Of a stretch of DNA of 53,369 nt, positions 16,189 to 23,706 are shown in pieces. This DNA comes from a virus. Position 1 is the stretch's first letter. The number at the start of each line of letters is the position of its first letter. Where the stretch lies: positions 1 to 53,369 of IMG/VR virus record IMGVR_UViG_3300001848_000569; one strand, 5' to 3'. The translations under genes and the position numbers were made by a program. The notes beneath the pieces were generated by a model. The model was not told the origin of the DNA. It ran no database searches and worked only from the letters and a program-made list of their open reading frames with translations.

Positions 16189-18234
16189 CTAAAAATTTTT
16201 ATTTTTTAAACCCATTCTTACCATCCTAGCTCCTATTAAAAATTTATCTGCAAGTTTAGCAGCTGCGGACATTGGAGAGTTAACTGATTCTTCTTTGATT
16301 ACTCTCCTTTGATATAAAGCCTGCTCATATAATAAACATCCACGAAAACTAGTAATTCTATCAAAGTTATCTTCATCATTATAAGCTATAAGTTCTCTTA
16401 TAAGCCCCTTATCCTTAATACGGGTATATCCTAATATCTCTTTAGCTATAGTAGTTTTGGTATCATCAGTATATATATACCCTATTACTTCAGTAAGATA
16501 TTTAATAATAAGATTATCTCCATTTAGTATAACTTCTCTAGTTGGATGAAAACCATAACTTCTTGAAACTTTAGAGGTTGGGTTTAAACCTTTAATTTCA
16601 TCCATTTGTTCTTGAAGTATATATTCTTTATTTTTATTTCTAAAATGATTAACTATACCCACATTGGCATTTTCCACTAATAATTTAGCATTATAGTATT
16701 CACAAAGATTAATTGCTATATCATACATTTCCTCAGCAGTTGGCCTTCTACCATTATAAGTAGCCACTATTTTTCGATCTGTTTGATCTAGTGCGTTATT
16801 ATTTGTACGTTTATATATAGTCAATGAAAATATAGAGCTAGAAGTAGGGGCAGCATCTTGATCTACACTATCTACCATAGCTATATAAAGACCAGTTTGT
16901 TTTTCAGGAGAAGGTGGTTCATAAATCCATATAGATCCCTCTATTCCATCGTCAGTTTGTTCAATTGGGTATTTTTCATAAGGAGAAGATATTCCTAATA
17001 TTTTAGGTTTAACTACTCCTTTATCATTTAATAACTCTAACCCATATCCAACATTCCCTATTGAACCAACAGTTTCTAATTCAGCTAGCCATTTGGTTAA
17101 AAGTTCAACTGGAAATTTATTTACCGACTTAGATAAAAATGCTTCTTGTGGTTTAATAGGGTGCTGCGAAATATAAGTTAAATATTGTCTTACCGATTTT
17201 TTCTTTTGTTTTGCTCTTTCTCCATCTAAATATTTCAAAGAAGAATCTATATCTGAATTACCATTATCATCAATATAAGGCTTTAAACATATATACTCTG
17301 GAACAAAATAACCACACTTTTTATTTTTAGCTATTTCAACATCATCCCATATATTATCATAAGCCATAAAATCATTAGCCTCTGGCTCGTAAAATATTTT
17401 CTTTAACCCCTCGCACTTATCCAAGTCCCCAACTGAACCATACGCTATAATTAAACCAGTAGTAAAGGAACCATCCATAGTAGCTGGTTTCATAAACTCA
17501 AGTACATCTAGTAAATTAGGAAATACCCCTGCTTCTTCTATAACTGATAAATCAATAGCACCACCTACAGATGATTCTGCTCTATCTTTAAATGTAAGTT
17601 TATGAAGTTCAGATAAATAACCAGATTCCACTTTTTTACCATCTATTATTTCTTCAAAAGCCATACGAAGATATGATGCTGTATCTGGTAATCTATTTTT
17701 ATAAAAATCAGTAAATTTATTTATATGACTTAAATAGTCTTTAGTAAAAACCCATGTTTTAGTAGCATATTTTTCATAAAATGATCCTAAATAATTCATA
17801 GACTTTCTATGAAAATGAAGATTATGAATTATAGGAACTGCATCTTTTAACGAGAAACCTTTCTGACGGGCCTTTAATGCAGCTAAATGCCTACCTACTT
17901 TTTTAGCCTTATCTATTTGTAAAAACCAATCAGCATCTAAATCCCAAAAATCTGGAAATGTAAATAACTTTTTCTTTTTATTATATATTGGACAATAATT
18001 TAAATACATATAATGAAGGCCAGATATTTTCTGACCATCCACAGTTATACCATTTTTTAATCTATCTTCTTCTATATCCCAAAATTCTTTATAGGCATAA
18101 GTTCCCGAAGGGTAAGTACAATAAGTACCATCCTTTAAAAAACGCATAGCTGGCTCTCTAAACTTATCTACATCTTTCCAAAGAGAGTTACCATCTAAAC
18201 CGTTTAAAGGATAATATCTAGTTGTCCAACCCAT
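16189..18234 (-). CDS. terL: Terminase large subunit
   Basis: A 681-residue DNA-packaging motor. The ATPase part has a Walker-A-like KARQKGFSLK at residues 121-130 and Walker B plus catalytic glutamate at 227-236 (IDLSVIEEAG). The C-terminal nuclease starts with IAMVDSVDQD at 451-460, giving the first metal-binding aspartates. Length and the aromatic N-terminus (LHYMYLNYCPI) match crAss-like terminases. The gene ends with TAG, the only non-TAA stop I found in the late module. It is coupled by TAATG overlap to the Hint-domain gene upstream and is followed by portal. Confidence 0.92.
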   Translation of the reverse strand: MGWTTRYYPLNGLDGNSLWKDVDKFREPAMRFLKDGTYCTYPSGTYAYKEFWDIEEDRLKNGITVDGQKISGLHYMYLNYCPIYNKKKKLFTFPDFWDLDADWFLQIDKAKKVGRHLAALKARQKGFSLKDAVPIIHNLHFHRKSMNYLGSFYEKYATKTWVFTKDYLSHINKFTDFYKNRLPDTASYLRMAFEEIIDGKKVESGYLSELHKLTFKDRAESSVGGAIDLSVIEEAGVFPNLLDVLEFMKPATMDGSFTTGLIIAYGSVGDLDKCEGLKKIFYEPEANDFMAYDNIWDDVEIAKNKKCGYFVPEYICLKPYIDDNGNSDIDSSLKYLDGERAKQKKKSVRQYLTYISQHPIKPQEAFLSKSVNKFPVELLTKWLAELETVGSIGNVGYGLELLNDKGVVKPKILGISSPYEKYPIEQTDDGIEGSIWIYEPPSPEKQTGLYIAMVDSVDQDAAPTSSSIFSLTIYKRTNNNALDQTDRKIVATYNGRRPTAEEMYDIAINLCEYYNAKLLVENANVGIVNHFRNKNKEYILQEQMDEIKGLNPTSKVSRSYGFHPTREVILNGDNLIIKYLTEVIGYIYTDDTKTTIAKEILGYTRIKDKGLIRELIAYNDEDNFDRITSFRGCLLYEQALYQRRVIKEESVNSPMSAAAKLADKFLIGARMVRMGLKNKNF

Positions 18235-18662
18235 TACTCATTTGTTTTACACATTATATTAGATATAAAAGCATTATCATAATTTTGAGTATATACTTTT
18301 ATAACTTTATGAACAGTATGTGGAAAATCACATAACTTTTGAAAATTACTATTTAATTTATCTCCACAGACTACTGTATCTTCATTACATAGATTTTGTA
18401 CTTCAACCCAACCTTTATTAGTAGTCATTACTTTTTGATCACAAGTACATACTAAATAAAATCCATTTTCAAGATATAGTTCTTTTAAAGAAATAGTCGG
18501 ACCAAAATTCTCACCAAATATTACTTCTATATCTTTTATATTATCCTCAACTATATTAAGATTTGAATCATAACATGGTATAGTTCCTCTATAGTTAAGT
18601 GAACTTAATAACTTAGTTAATCTATAACTAGTATTAATAAACATTTCTTGCCAAATAGCCAT
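18234..18662 (-). CDS. Hint (intein/hedgehog-like) domain protein next to terminase
   Basis: A 142-residue protein with features of a mini-intein. Cys30 in RGTIPCYDSN could be the first residue of the Hint fold. GFYLVCTCDQKVMTTNKGW matches the block-B strand pair, although the usual histidine is Gln. The end, DNAFISNIMCKTNE, resembles the C-terminal intein block that finishes in Asn, here Asn141 one residue before the stop. There is no endonuclease domain. The gene overlaps the terminase start by TAATG. It may be an active self-cleaving protein or a decayed or domesticated intein; terminase genes are frequent intein hosts. Function is unknown. Confidence 0.55.
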   Translation of the reverse strand: MAIWQEMFINTSYRLTKLLSSLNYRGTIPCYDSNLNIVEDNIKDIEVIFGENFGPTISLKELYLENGFYLVCTCDQKVMTTNKGWVEVQNLCNEDTVVCGDKLNSNFQKLCDFPHTVHKVIKVYTQNYDNAFISNIMCKTNE

Positions 18663-18671
18663 TATAATTTT

Positions 18672-19196
18672 TTATCTTTCTCTTGAACCTACACTACCTT
18701 TACCTCTCTTAACCCCTTGCTTAGATACTTCTTTTTCAACAGCCTCTTTAATTTGATCATATGAATTTAAAGAGCTTGCTAAATTTTTAATAGATGCTAT
18801 TACGGATTGTATATTTCCATCTTTACCATCTCGAATTTTAGTAGTATCAAGCCATTGACTAACTTTAAATAAAGCATTTCTAGCTGATTCTAATAAGTAA
18901 TGTTCTGGAACTTTAACTAATGAATTATATTTTAGTATAGCAGATTTAATTAAAGGGTTAGATTCTTTTATATCTTTATCTCTAATAAAATCCTCCCGAA
19001 TAAATTTTTCTTTTTTATCAGGAGGATAGTTATTATACGGTGATTTAGGATCGCACATAAAATAAATATACTCAAATGTAGAATAAGCCAATTCTTTACT
19101 TTTAGAACTATCAGATTCCCATATTGCTTTAAATTCTGGTATAGCCAAAAGATCAGGATCAATAATTAGTTTATTACTTGAATCTATTTGAAACAT
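18672..19196 (-). CDS. Conserved crAss-like protein upstream of terminase
   Basis: A 174-residue soluble helical protein (AIPEFKAIWESDSSKSKELAY; FEYIYFMCDPKSPYNN), with a Lys/Gly/Arg-rich C-terminal tail ending KRGKGSVGSRER that could touch DNA. It sits two genes upstream of terminase large subunit, where a small terminase subunit is normally found, but the N-terminal helix-turn-helix expected there is not obvious. I class it as a packaging-region protein of unknown function. Confidence 0.6.
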   Translation of the reverse strand: MFQIDSSNKLIIDPDLLAIPEFKAIWESDSSKSKELAYSTFEYIYFMCDPKSPYNNYPPDKKEKFIREDFIRDKDIKESNPLIKSAILKYNSLVKVPEHYLLESARNALFKVSQWLDTTKIRDGKDGNIQSVIASIKNLASSLNSYDQIKEAVEKEVSKQGVKRGKGSVGSRER

Positions 19197-19345
19197 TATT
19201 CTTCTCTTTTTAAATCATTTTGTATCTTAATATATTGCCATTCAATTGCTTCACGAATACATTCAATAATTACTTCATACTCATAACAATTTTCTCTTTC
19301 AAGATAAACTTGTAACAAATCTTTTAGTGCTTGAATTTCTTTCAT
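19196..19345 (-). CDS. Small helical protein, 49 aa
   Basis: ATG at 19345 and TAA at 19196-19198 give a 49-residue, probably all-helical protein (KEIQALKDLLQVYLERENCYEYE). Its stop overlaps the next start (TAATG). Length and heptad-like hydrophobics fit a small assembly or adaptor protein. No family is recognised. Confidence 0.6.
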   Translation of the reverse strand: MKEIQALKDLLQVYLERENCYEYEVIIECIREAIEWQYIKIQNDLKREE

Positions 19346-19346
19346 T

Positions 19347-19604
19347 TTATACTTCTTTTACATAATTAGAATCAACATCTTTAATAATTGCTTGTTCTCC
19401 AGAGGTAATTTCATCATTTACAAATGATGTATTAATTGATATATCATAAAGAACTTTTCCATATATAGTAAATTTAACAGCTAATATGGTTGCTCTTTCT
19501 ACTAATCCTGAATTATAGAATTGTAAAATACATTTATCTCCCGGTTGAAAGTGGCTAGGTAATTTAGGTGTTGGTAAAATTAAATCATCAAATTGTTCTT
19601 CCAT
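19347..19604 (-). CDS. Hypothetical protein, 85 aa, SH3/KOW-like strands
   Basis: A short protein with a proline-rich start (LILPTPKLPSHFQPGDKCILQFY) followed by alternating beta strands. The 'PGDKCILQFYNSGLVERATILAV' pattern is that of a small SH3-like barrel. It lies next to tRNA-Thr and one base from the 49-aa gene. No role is known. Confidence 0.6.
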   Translation of the reverse strand: MEEQFDDLILPTPKLPSHFQPGDKCILQFYNSGLVERATILAVKFTIYGKVLYDISINTSFVNDEITSGEQAIIKDVDSNYVKEV

Positions 19605-19620
19605 TTTATTTTTATTTAGA

Positions 19621-19691
19621 GCCTATAGATAGAATCGAACTACCAAATGAGGTTTACAAAACCCCTGTTTTACCATTAGAACTATATAGGC
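19621..19691 (-). tRNA. tRNA-Thr (anticodon TGT)
   Basis: On the minus strand a full cloverleaf can be drawn: acceptor GCCTATA/TATAGGC, anticodon stem GGGGT/ACCTC with loop TTTGTAA (anticodon TGT, codon ACA), and a T loop GTTCGATTC. CCA is not encoded. It is the only tRNA in the late module and would be processed out of the leftward transcript. Confidence 0.85.
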
Positions 19692-19699
19692 AAATTAAA

Positions 19700-19882
19700 T
19701 TATTTATTTTCTTTTAACCATAAACCTTTTGGACATTCAGATTCCATACTTCTTATTTTAGCTTCTATAATACATTTACAAATCTTACACTGTTTTACTT
19801 TCATTACTGAGTTTAGATTTTGGTAGCTTGGGCATCCTATACACAAATCCTTCCGTCTTTTGGCTACTATCTCTATCCTCAT
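19700..19882 (-). CDS. Small zinc-ribbon-like protein (overlaps neighbour)
   Basis: A ~60-residue protein if started at the ATG at 19882; a longer frame reaches 19945. It carries paired cysteines RRKDLCIGCPSYQ, QCKICKCII and ESECPKGLW, a four-to-six cysteine pattern of a small zinc-binding protein common in Bacteroidetes phages. The C-terminal 'CPxGxW' is typical. It overlaps the end of the 19785-20279 gene by about 100 bases in another frame, so one DNA segment codes for two proteins. Confidence 0.6.
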   Translation of the reverse strand: MRIEIVAKRRKDLCIGCPSYQNLNSVMKVKQCKICKCIIEAKIRSMESECPKGLWLKENK

Positions 19883-20279
19883 TTTTGGAATTAGGAGATT
19901 CCAATAACCTAGTATTATCTGATATATAAGTTTTAATATTCCCACTTTTTAAATATTGATTTAGATATTTGTGATATAAATCCTTAACTCTTTTATATTG
20001 TTTTTCTGCAACCATTCTTTTAAATTCCCAAGGTGCATAATAATATTTCATTTTAATTAATTCTAAATACTTTTTCCAAAGTGTAAAAAAATTAATAGTC
20101 ATAGAACCAACCCCATGTATACGCATAGATGTGTACTGATTTTTACGGGCAGCCCTCGAAAGTTCATAAAAATATCGGGAATATATTTGTTCACAAGTTG
20201 TTTTAGGAAGATTGGACACTTCCTGCACTTTTGGTGTGAACATCCTCCAATTCTCTAGGATTGGTGGTTGTCTCTTCAT
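19785..20279 (-). CDS. IHF/HU-like DNA-binding protein candidate
   Basis: A 164-residue protein. Residues ~25-75 (TTCEQIYSRYFYELSRAARKN, then SMRIHGVGSMTINFFTLWKKY) look like the helical base and the conserved G-x-G turn of the IHF/HU fold as seen in crAss-like phages, which usually encode one or more IHF-like subunits in this part of the genome. The C-terminal ~60 residues are polar and disordered. Its end overlaps the zinc-ribbon gene and its start overlaps the winged-helix gene. It could shape DNA for packaging or transcription. Confidence 0.45.
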   Translation of the reverse strand: MKRQPPILENWRMFTPKVQEVSNLPKTTCEQIYSRYFYELSRAARKNQYTSMRIHGVGSMTINFFTLWKKYLELIKMKYYYAPWEFKRMVAEKQYKRVKDLYHKYLNQYLKSGNIKTYISDNTRLLESPNSKNEDRDSSQKTEGFVYRMPKLPKSKLSNESKTV

Positions 20280-20637
20280 CTACTGTAATTCTAAATGTTA
20301 AGATATACTCTTTAATCTCTGATGAAATTGGAAGTTCAATATCTGGATTAATCCGATATTCTCCCTTACTATCTTGAATGAGTAATCTCTTATCTTTTAA
20401 TTTTTTCTTATAATTATTAAGGTTTGGTCTACTAATTCCAATTGACTTTTCCAATTTAAATAAATCCCAAACATACACATTATTTCTAATTGAACAAAGT
20501 ATCTTTAACTCTGTTTCTGATAAATCTAAACCTGATCCACATAATAATTTTTTAAGATAAAGCTTATATAAATTATTCTGTTTAACCTTTATTGGTAATT
20601 CTCTATTAATTGATTGATCTTCTCTTTTAACTAACAT
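20203..20637 (-). CDS. Winged-helix DNA-binding protein
   Basis: A 144-residue protein. Residues ~37-90 form a helix-turn-helix with wing: LSETELKILCSIRNN, DLFKLEKSIGISRPNLNNYKKKLKDKRLL and then a strand pair (QDSKGEYRINPDI). The middle helix 'ISRPNLNNYKKKL' is the probable recognition helix. It may regulate the late operon or serve as an assembly factor. It is preceded by the 111-residue gene and overlaps the IHF-like gene by 77 bases. Confidence 0.6.
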   Translation of the reverse strand: MLVKREDQSINRELPIKVKQNNLYKLYLKKLLCGSGLDLSETELKILCSIRNNVYVWDLFKLEKSIGISRPNLNNYKKKLKDKRLLIQDSKGEYRINPDIELPISSEIKEYILTFRITVDEETTTNPRELEDVHTKSAGSVQSS

Positions 20638-20649
20638 AACTCTTTACTT

Positions 20650-20985
20650 TTATTTTCTACCTTTATATTCAAAACCTATTCTATTTATTTCCTTTTCTTT
20701 ACCATATACAATATCGGAGATTTTATTTTTAGAACCTTGAACTTTTAAAAATTCACCTTGTTCTATTTTAATTAAACAAGTATTTTTTTCTACTTTTAAA
20801 CTATTAGGGTTAATAAATTCTTTAATATATTCTATTTTGTATCTGGGTATATTTAGTTTACTTTTAATTACTTTTACCTTACTCTGTATTTTTGAATCCT
20901 GAGTCTGTTGAGTAGACTTCACGAATGTCTCTATTACTATCAGTTCTATAATATCCTCTTCGCTCCTTTTTATCTGCTTGATCAT
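20650..20985 (-). CDS. Hypothetical protein (start uncertain)
   Basis: A 111-residue frame with ATG at 20985, which overlaps the preceding gene (20879-21232) by 107 bases, an unusually long overlap. A later non-ATG start near QTQDSKIQSKVKVIKSKLN would make the overlap small. The last 70 residues read as beta strands and Lys-rich loops (FLKVQGSKNKISDIVYG). No family is recognised. Confidence 0.5.
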   Translation of the reverse strand: MIKQIKRSEEDIIELIVIETFVKSTQQTQDSKIQSKVKVIKSKLNIPRYKIEYIKEFINPNSLKVEKNTCLIKIEQGEFLKVQGSKNKISDIVYGKEKEINRIGFEYKGRK

Positions 20986-21232
20986 TTTTTCTACGCTTTA
21001 AAGCTTCTAAAGCATTTTTACAATAATTAATAAACTCAGTATTGTAAAAATTATACCTCTTATTATTAAGAGTTTTCATTCTAGATATAAGAGTATATAA
21101 AACTTCTTCGGTTGTTATACCATCAAGGATTTTTCCAGTTTCATCCTTTTCTATAAATTTAAGTTCTTGACACTTAGTCTTGTCTAGATAATTTGTTAAT
21201 CTAAAATGAACTCCTTCTTTAATTACTTCCAT
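20879..21232 (-). CDS. Small helical protein with weak resemblance to phage Acb2-type proteins
   Basis: A 117-residue protein. The segment DGITTEEVLYTLISRM, then LNNKRYN, then NYCKNALEALKRRKNDQ follows the pattern of a widespread family of small phage proteins with '(T/N)xEEVLxxLIxR ... AlxaLxxRt' helices, to which some anti-CBASS cyclic-nucleotide sponges belong, as I recall. The C-terminal 30 residues are charged (DRDSNR-like repeats). The resemblance is only at pattern level and could be chance. It lies in a stretch of small early-late genes near the divergent control region. Confidence 0.5.
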   Translation of the reverse strand: MEVIKEGVHFRLTNYLDKTKCQELKFIEKDETGKILDGITTEEVLYTLISRMKTLNNKRYNFYNTEFINYCKNALEALKRRKNDQADKKERRGYYRTDSNRDIREVYSTDSGFKNTE

Positions 21233-21515
21233 TTACTTTAAAATAAATTATACCACCATTAATTGTTCTATATCTGTTCTTGTCTAATCCGTCACAATTG
21301 TATCTAAAATTTTTAATACCTAAATCATTTATTAAATTAGTTATTCTATTTAAAAAATTCTGTGAACAGTTTATAATAACCTCATTATTATTTTGAAGAA
21401 CTATTTTACCAAATGTTAAATCCATTAAATTATTTCTAAATTCCAATTCAGTAAATATATCTTCATTTAAATTTAAATCTTTTTGTTGTATCTCAAACTC
21501 TTCTACTTTATCCAT
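21219..21515 (-). CDS. Hypothetical protein, 98 aa
   Basis: An acidic 98-residue protein (EEFEIQQKDLNLNEDIFTELEF) with a mixed alpha/beta end (IINCSQNFLNRITNLINDLGIKNFRYNCDG). It overlaps both neighbours by a few bases. No motif is recognised. Confidence 0.6.
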   Translation of the reverse strand: MDKVEEFEIQQKDLNLNEDIFTELEFRNNLMDLTFGKIVLQNNNEVIINCSQNFLNRITNLINDLGIKNFRYNCDGLDKNRYRTINGGIIYFKVNGSN

Positions 21516-21894
21516 TGTCTATAATACTTTTTAAAATCTCATTAATATTATTAAAATCTTTTTGTGGTATACGAATTAAATTTATTTTCTTTTGAATACA
21601 ATAGTTATCCTTTACTTTATCCTTAGCTTGATATTTTTTAAACCTTTCTATTGTTCTATGCATCTTTCTTATAAATCTTTCATGTTGTTCACCATCTAAC
21701 TCTATTATAAGATTTAATTCAGGAATCCAGAAGTCAAATATAAGTTTTTGTTTTGTTAATGGGTTAATACAGTCTTTAAATCTAGCATTGTAAATGTAGT
21801 TTATTTCATGTTCTTTAAGCCATTTACTTACAGTTATTTCTATTTTACTTGGTGGGTTACTCTGAAAGTATGGCTTAGTTTTTTTCTTAGCCAT
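21508..21894 (-). CDS. Vsr/PD-(D/E)XK-like endonuclease
   Basis: A 128-residue protein. The nuclease core is visible: Asp54 in LIFDFWIPE, then Glu65 and Asp67 in NLIIELDGEQHE, and a Lys/Arg-rich helix and strand (INLIRIP) that complete the Vsr-like restriction-endonuclease fold. Such small nucleases are common in crAss-like phages. Roles could be DNA processing in packaging or recombination, host DNA degradation, or homing. It is the second gene of the leftward operon after the control region. Confidence 0.75.
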   Translation of the reverse strand: MAKKKTKPYFQSNPPSKIEITVSKWLKEHEINYIYNARFKDCINPLTKQKLIFDFWIPELNLIIELDGEQHERFIRKMHRTIERFKKYQAKDKVKDNYCIQKKINLIRIPQKDFNNINEILKSIIDNG

Positions 21895-22109
21895 TAATTA
21901 TAATTAAGTCTAAAAATATTTTCATCTGGTTCCATTGCTTCAAATCCTTGAAGTAAAAGAAACTTTTCATTTTCATTTGTAGTAATCTCCTCAGCCCCCA
22001 CTATTGATTTTAAACACACCAAAGATTCATCTTTACTAGTTGATTCATATACTATCTCCATTTCTTCGGGCAATAAGGATAGGATATTTAATAATTCTTT
22101 TACTATCAT
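21894..22109 (-). CDS. Hypothetical acidic protein, first gene of leftward operon
   Basis: A 71-residue acidic protein (LLNILSLLPEEMEIVYEST) whose stop overlaps the next start (TAATG). It is the promoter-proximal gene of the late module; upstream lies the structured non-coding control region. No family is recognised. Confidence 0.6.
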   Translation of the reverse strand: MIVKELLNILSLLPEEMEIVYESTSKDESLVCLKSIVGAEEITTNENEKFLLLQGFEAMEPDENIFRLNYN

Positions 22110-22153
22110 ATTATACAGTATTAAGTATTATTAAGTAATAGGAAATTTAAACC

Positions 22154-22167
22154 CCAGTAAACACTGG
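22154..22167. other. Small hairpin CCAGT/ACTGG in leader
   Basis: A five-base-pair stem with an AAAC loop, followed by T-rich sequence on both strands (AGTTTTATT on plus, GGGGTTTAAATTT on minus). It lies in the leader of the leftward operon and could act as a terminator, attenuator or RNA-stability element. Confidence 0.4.
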
Positions 22168-22503
22168 AGTTTTATTACCTTGGATTCCAATAAGACGAAG
22201 GATATAAGTTTATTCATTCTGTATGGTTCGGCCTATAATTTCATGGAATTACTTCTTTAGAAATTATCCTAACGTGGACCTCTACTTCGCCAGTTACCTT
22301 CCCTAAAGGGCTTTTATCTAAGGTGAGAGACCAGAACTATTCAACTTACTCACAACTGTAATCTAGTGAAGTCTTAAAAAAATTCCTCCTTTCAGATTGA
22401 AATTTAAGGCACTAGATCAGTGAGTTATCAACTTCAAGTGGTAAATATACGATAAATAAATGATATTAAAGTAAAAATCTTTTAATGGCCGTATAACTGC
22501 CTG

Positions 22504-22518
22504 ATAATCAATATAAAA
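22504..22518 (+). repeat. 15-bp direct repeat, left copy (ATAATCAATATAAAA)
   Basis: Exactly the same 15 bases occur at 24782-24796. The two copies bracket the segment with more GC-rich genes, so they may be a shared promoter-like site or the edge repeats of an inserted segment. Confidence 0.6.
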
Positions 22519-22689
22519 AATTTTTAAAAAATTTTTTTTTGATAACTATAATTTCATGGATGAGAACCTAGGTAGATTCATCCCCCTCCCTTTGCTTTGG
22601 CTTTGGGGTATATCCCACACCTCAAAGTTGCCAAAACGCGTTTGGTTGATAAGTTGGGATAAATCATTTTACTCACAAAATTCAATACA

Positions 22690-23145
22690 ATGAATCAAAA
22701 TCACAAGGTTCGCGTGGTGAAGAATGCCAAGAATGGCCAAATCATCACCCAAACGGCCAACCCGGAATTTGGCTTTTTTCTGTTGGAGCAATCCACACGG
22801 GATAAATTCAGCAATTTCCTCAATGGTCAGCGTGTCACTAAGGTGATGGTTGCACCAATGGAAGAGCTGAAAAAGATGGGCCTGAAGGAAGGAATGGAGT
22901 TTCCCGGAAATCTGTTCGTCACGGAAAGTCATGAGCCGATCAATTCGACCAGTCAGGTGAAGATCTATCCTGCAAATCATCCCAAAGCAGGTCAGCCTGT
23001 TCTGAGTAGTGGTAAGCAGATATATCGTACCATTGGTTGGGATACAGCTGGAACAACTGAGAATACTCTGTTGCCCACTGATCGGGTGGTTGCTCCTGCA
23101 AAGCCTGAAGTAAAGGCAACTGCTGGTGTTACAGCCGGTAAATAA
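22690..23145 (+). CDS. Unrecognised protein with host-like, GC-richer codons
   Basis: A 151-residue protein (VRVVKNAKNGQIITQTANPEFGFFLLEQ at the start; HPKAGQPVLSSGKQIYRTIGW in the middle; Ala/Pro/Lys-rich tail). Third positions use G and C much more often than in every neighbour, which points to recent transfer or strong expression selection. The 'V-R-V-V-K-N ... NPEFG ... G-x-x-F-P-G ... Q-x-I-Y-R' spacing reminds me of small non-structural proteins of gut Microviridae, but I cannot verify this. It has a strong terminator right after it (23161-23188), so it forms a monocistronic unit. Confidence 0.75.
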   Translation: MNQNHKVRVVKNAKNGQIITQTANPEFGFFLLEQSTRDKFSNFLNGQRVTKVMVAPMEELKKMGLKEGMEFPGNLFVTESHEPINSTSQVKIYPANHPKAGQPVLSSGKQIYRTIGWDTAGTTENTLLPTDRVVAPAKPEVKATAGVTAGK

Positions 23146-23160
23146 GTGATCCAAAAAGAA

Positions 23161-23188
23161 AGGGGTTAGAGCAATCTGACCCCTTTTT
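23161..23188 (+). terminator. Rho-independent terminator of the 22690-23145 gene
   Basis: The stem AGGGGT/ACCCCT with a TAGAGCAATCTG loop is followed by TTTT. It lies 15 bases after the TAA stop. Confidence 0.85.
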
Positions 23189-23198
23189 AATTTACCCA

Positions 23199-23213
23199 CT
23201 TTATACAACTATT
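23199..23213 (+). repeat. 15-bp direct repeat CTTTATACAACTATT, copy 1
   Basis: Repeated exactly at 23666-23680, 467 bases away. The pair encloses the hairpin cluster. Confidence 0.7.
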
Positions 23214-23665
23214 ATTCTATTATTCACCCTATTAACCTTAATAATCCCTATTCTTATAAGCCACCACTAATATCTGAAGGGTGCTAACTGGTATAAAGAG
23301 TAAGAGTAAGTCGTAATTCTTATAGCTTTAGGGCATAAGTAGAAATCTCTGAGTCAGTTCTTATAAGAATTTTTAACTACTTCACGCCGCCTAAAGCGGC
23401 GAATATGTACTATAGCTGGTTGTACTATTGCTGGCTTTTATTCTTTTTATACCTATTTTGCATTATAAGGCTCAATAACCTGGGTATAGAAGGTTAATAT
23501 TAACGGCCTAACGGCCTTTGTTATTAAGCTACCACTAAACTAAGTACACTGGAACCCAGTGGTAACCTTTGTAATCCTGACGGATTAATCATTTCTATAT
23601 ACCTAGTAATGGGTAATAATGTAAGTTGCCTGACGGTATAACAACTTATTTAATAATAAGTTCCT

Positions 23666-23680
23666 CTTTATACAACTATT
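23666..23680 (+). repeat. 15-bp direct repeat CTTTATACAACTATT, copy 2
   Basis: Second exact copy of the repeat at 23199-23213, just before the TTGATTATCAA palindrome. Confidence 0.7.
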
Positions 23681-23691
23681 TTTTAAAAACT

Positions 23692-23706
23692 ATTGATTAT
23701 CAATGA
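23692..23706. repeat. Palindrome ATTGATTATCAATGA
   Basis: Fifteen bases identical to the palindrome in the portal/scaffold gap at 13497-13513; an inverted core copy (TTGATAATCAAT) lies at 23789-23800. The recurrence in two control regions suggests a protein-binding site. Confidence 0.5.

Larger units (their letters stand above)
22110..22689. promoter_or_regulatory. Divergent intergenic control region
   Basis: 580 bases without a convincing gene, between the leftward late module and the rightward genes. It holds a hairpin near 22154, an imperfect stem-closed element around 22346-22425 (inner pair ATCTAGTG at 22361 with CACTAGAT at 22410), long A/T runs at 22515-22542, a hairpin near 22555-22580, and a 15-base repeat at 22504-22518. 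Promoters for both directions and perhaps an origin should lie here. Confidence 0.6.

Noticed and set aside
18968-19162. 64-codon frame in another phase within 18672-19196
   Set aside because: It lies fully inside the 174-residue gene, is made of Ile/Leu-rich sequence from an AT-rich shifted frame and has no independent start context.
22669-23208. 179-codon open frame on the minus strand opposite the GC-richer gene
   Set aside because: It is the antisense shadow of 22690-23145. The plus-strand frame has a normal start, protein-like composition and its own terminator; the minus frame is Cys/His/Leu-rich and ends in the gene's promoter side without context.
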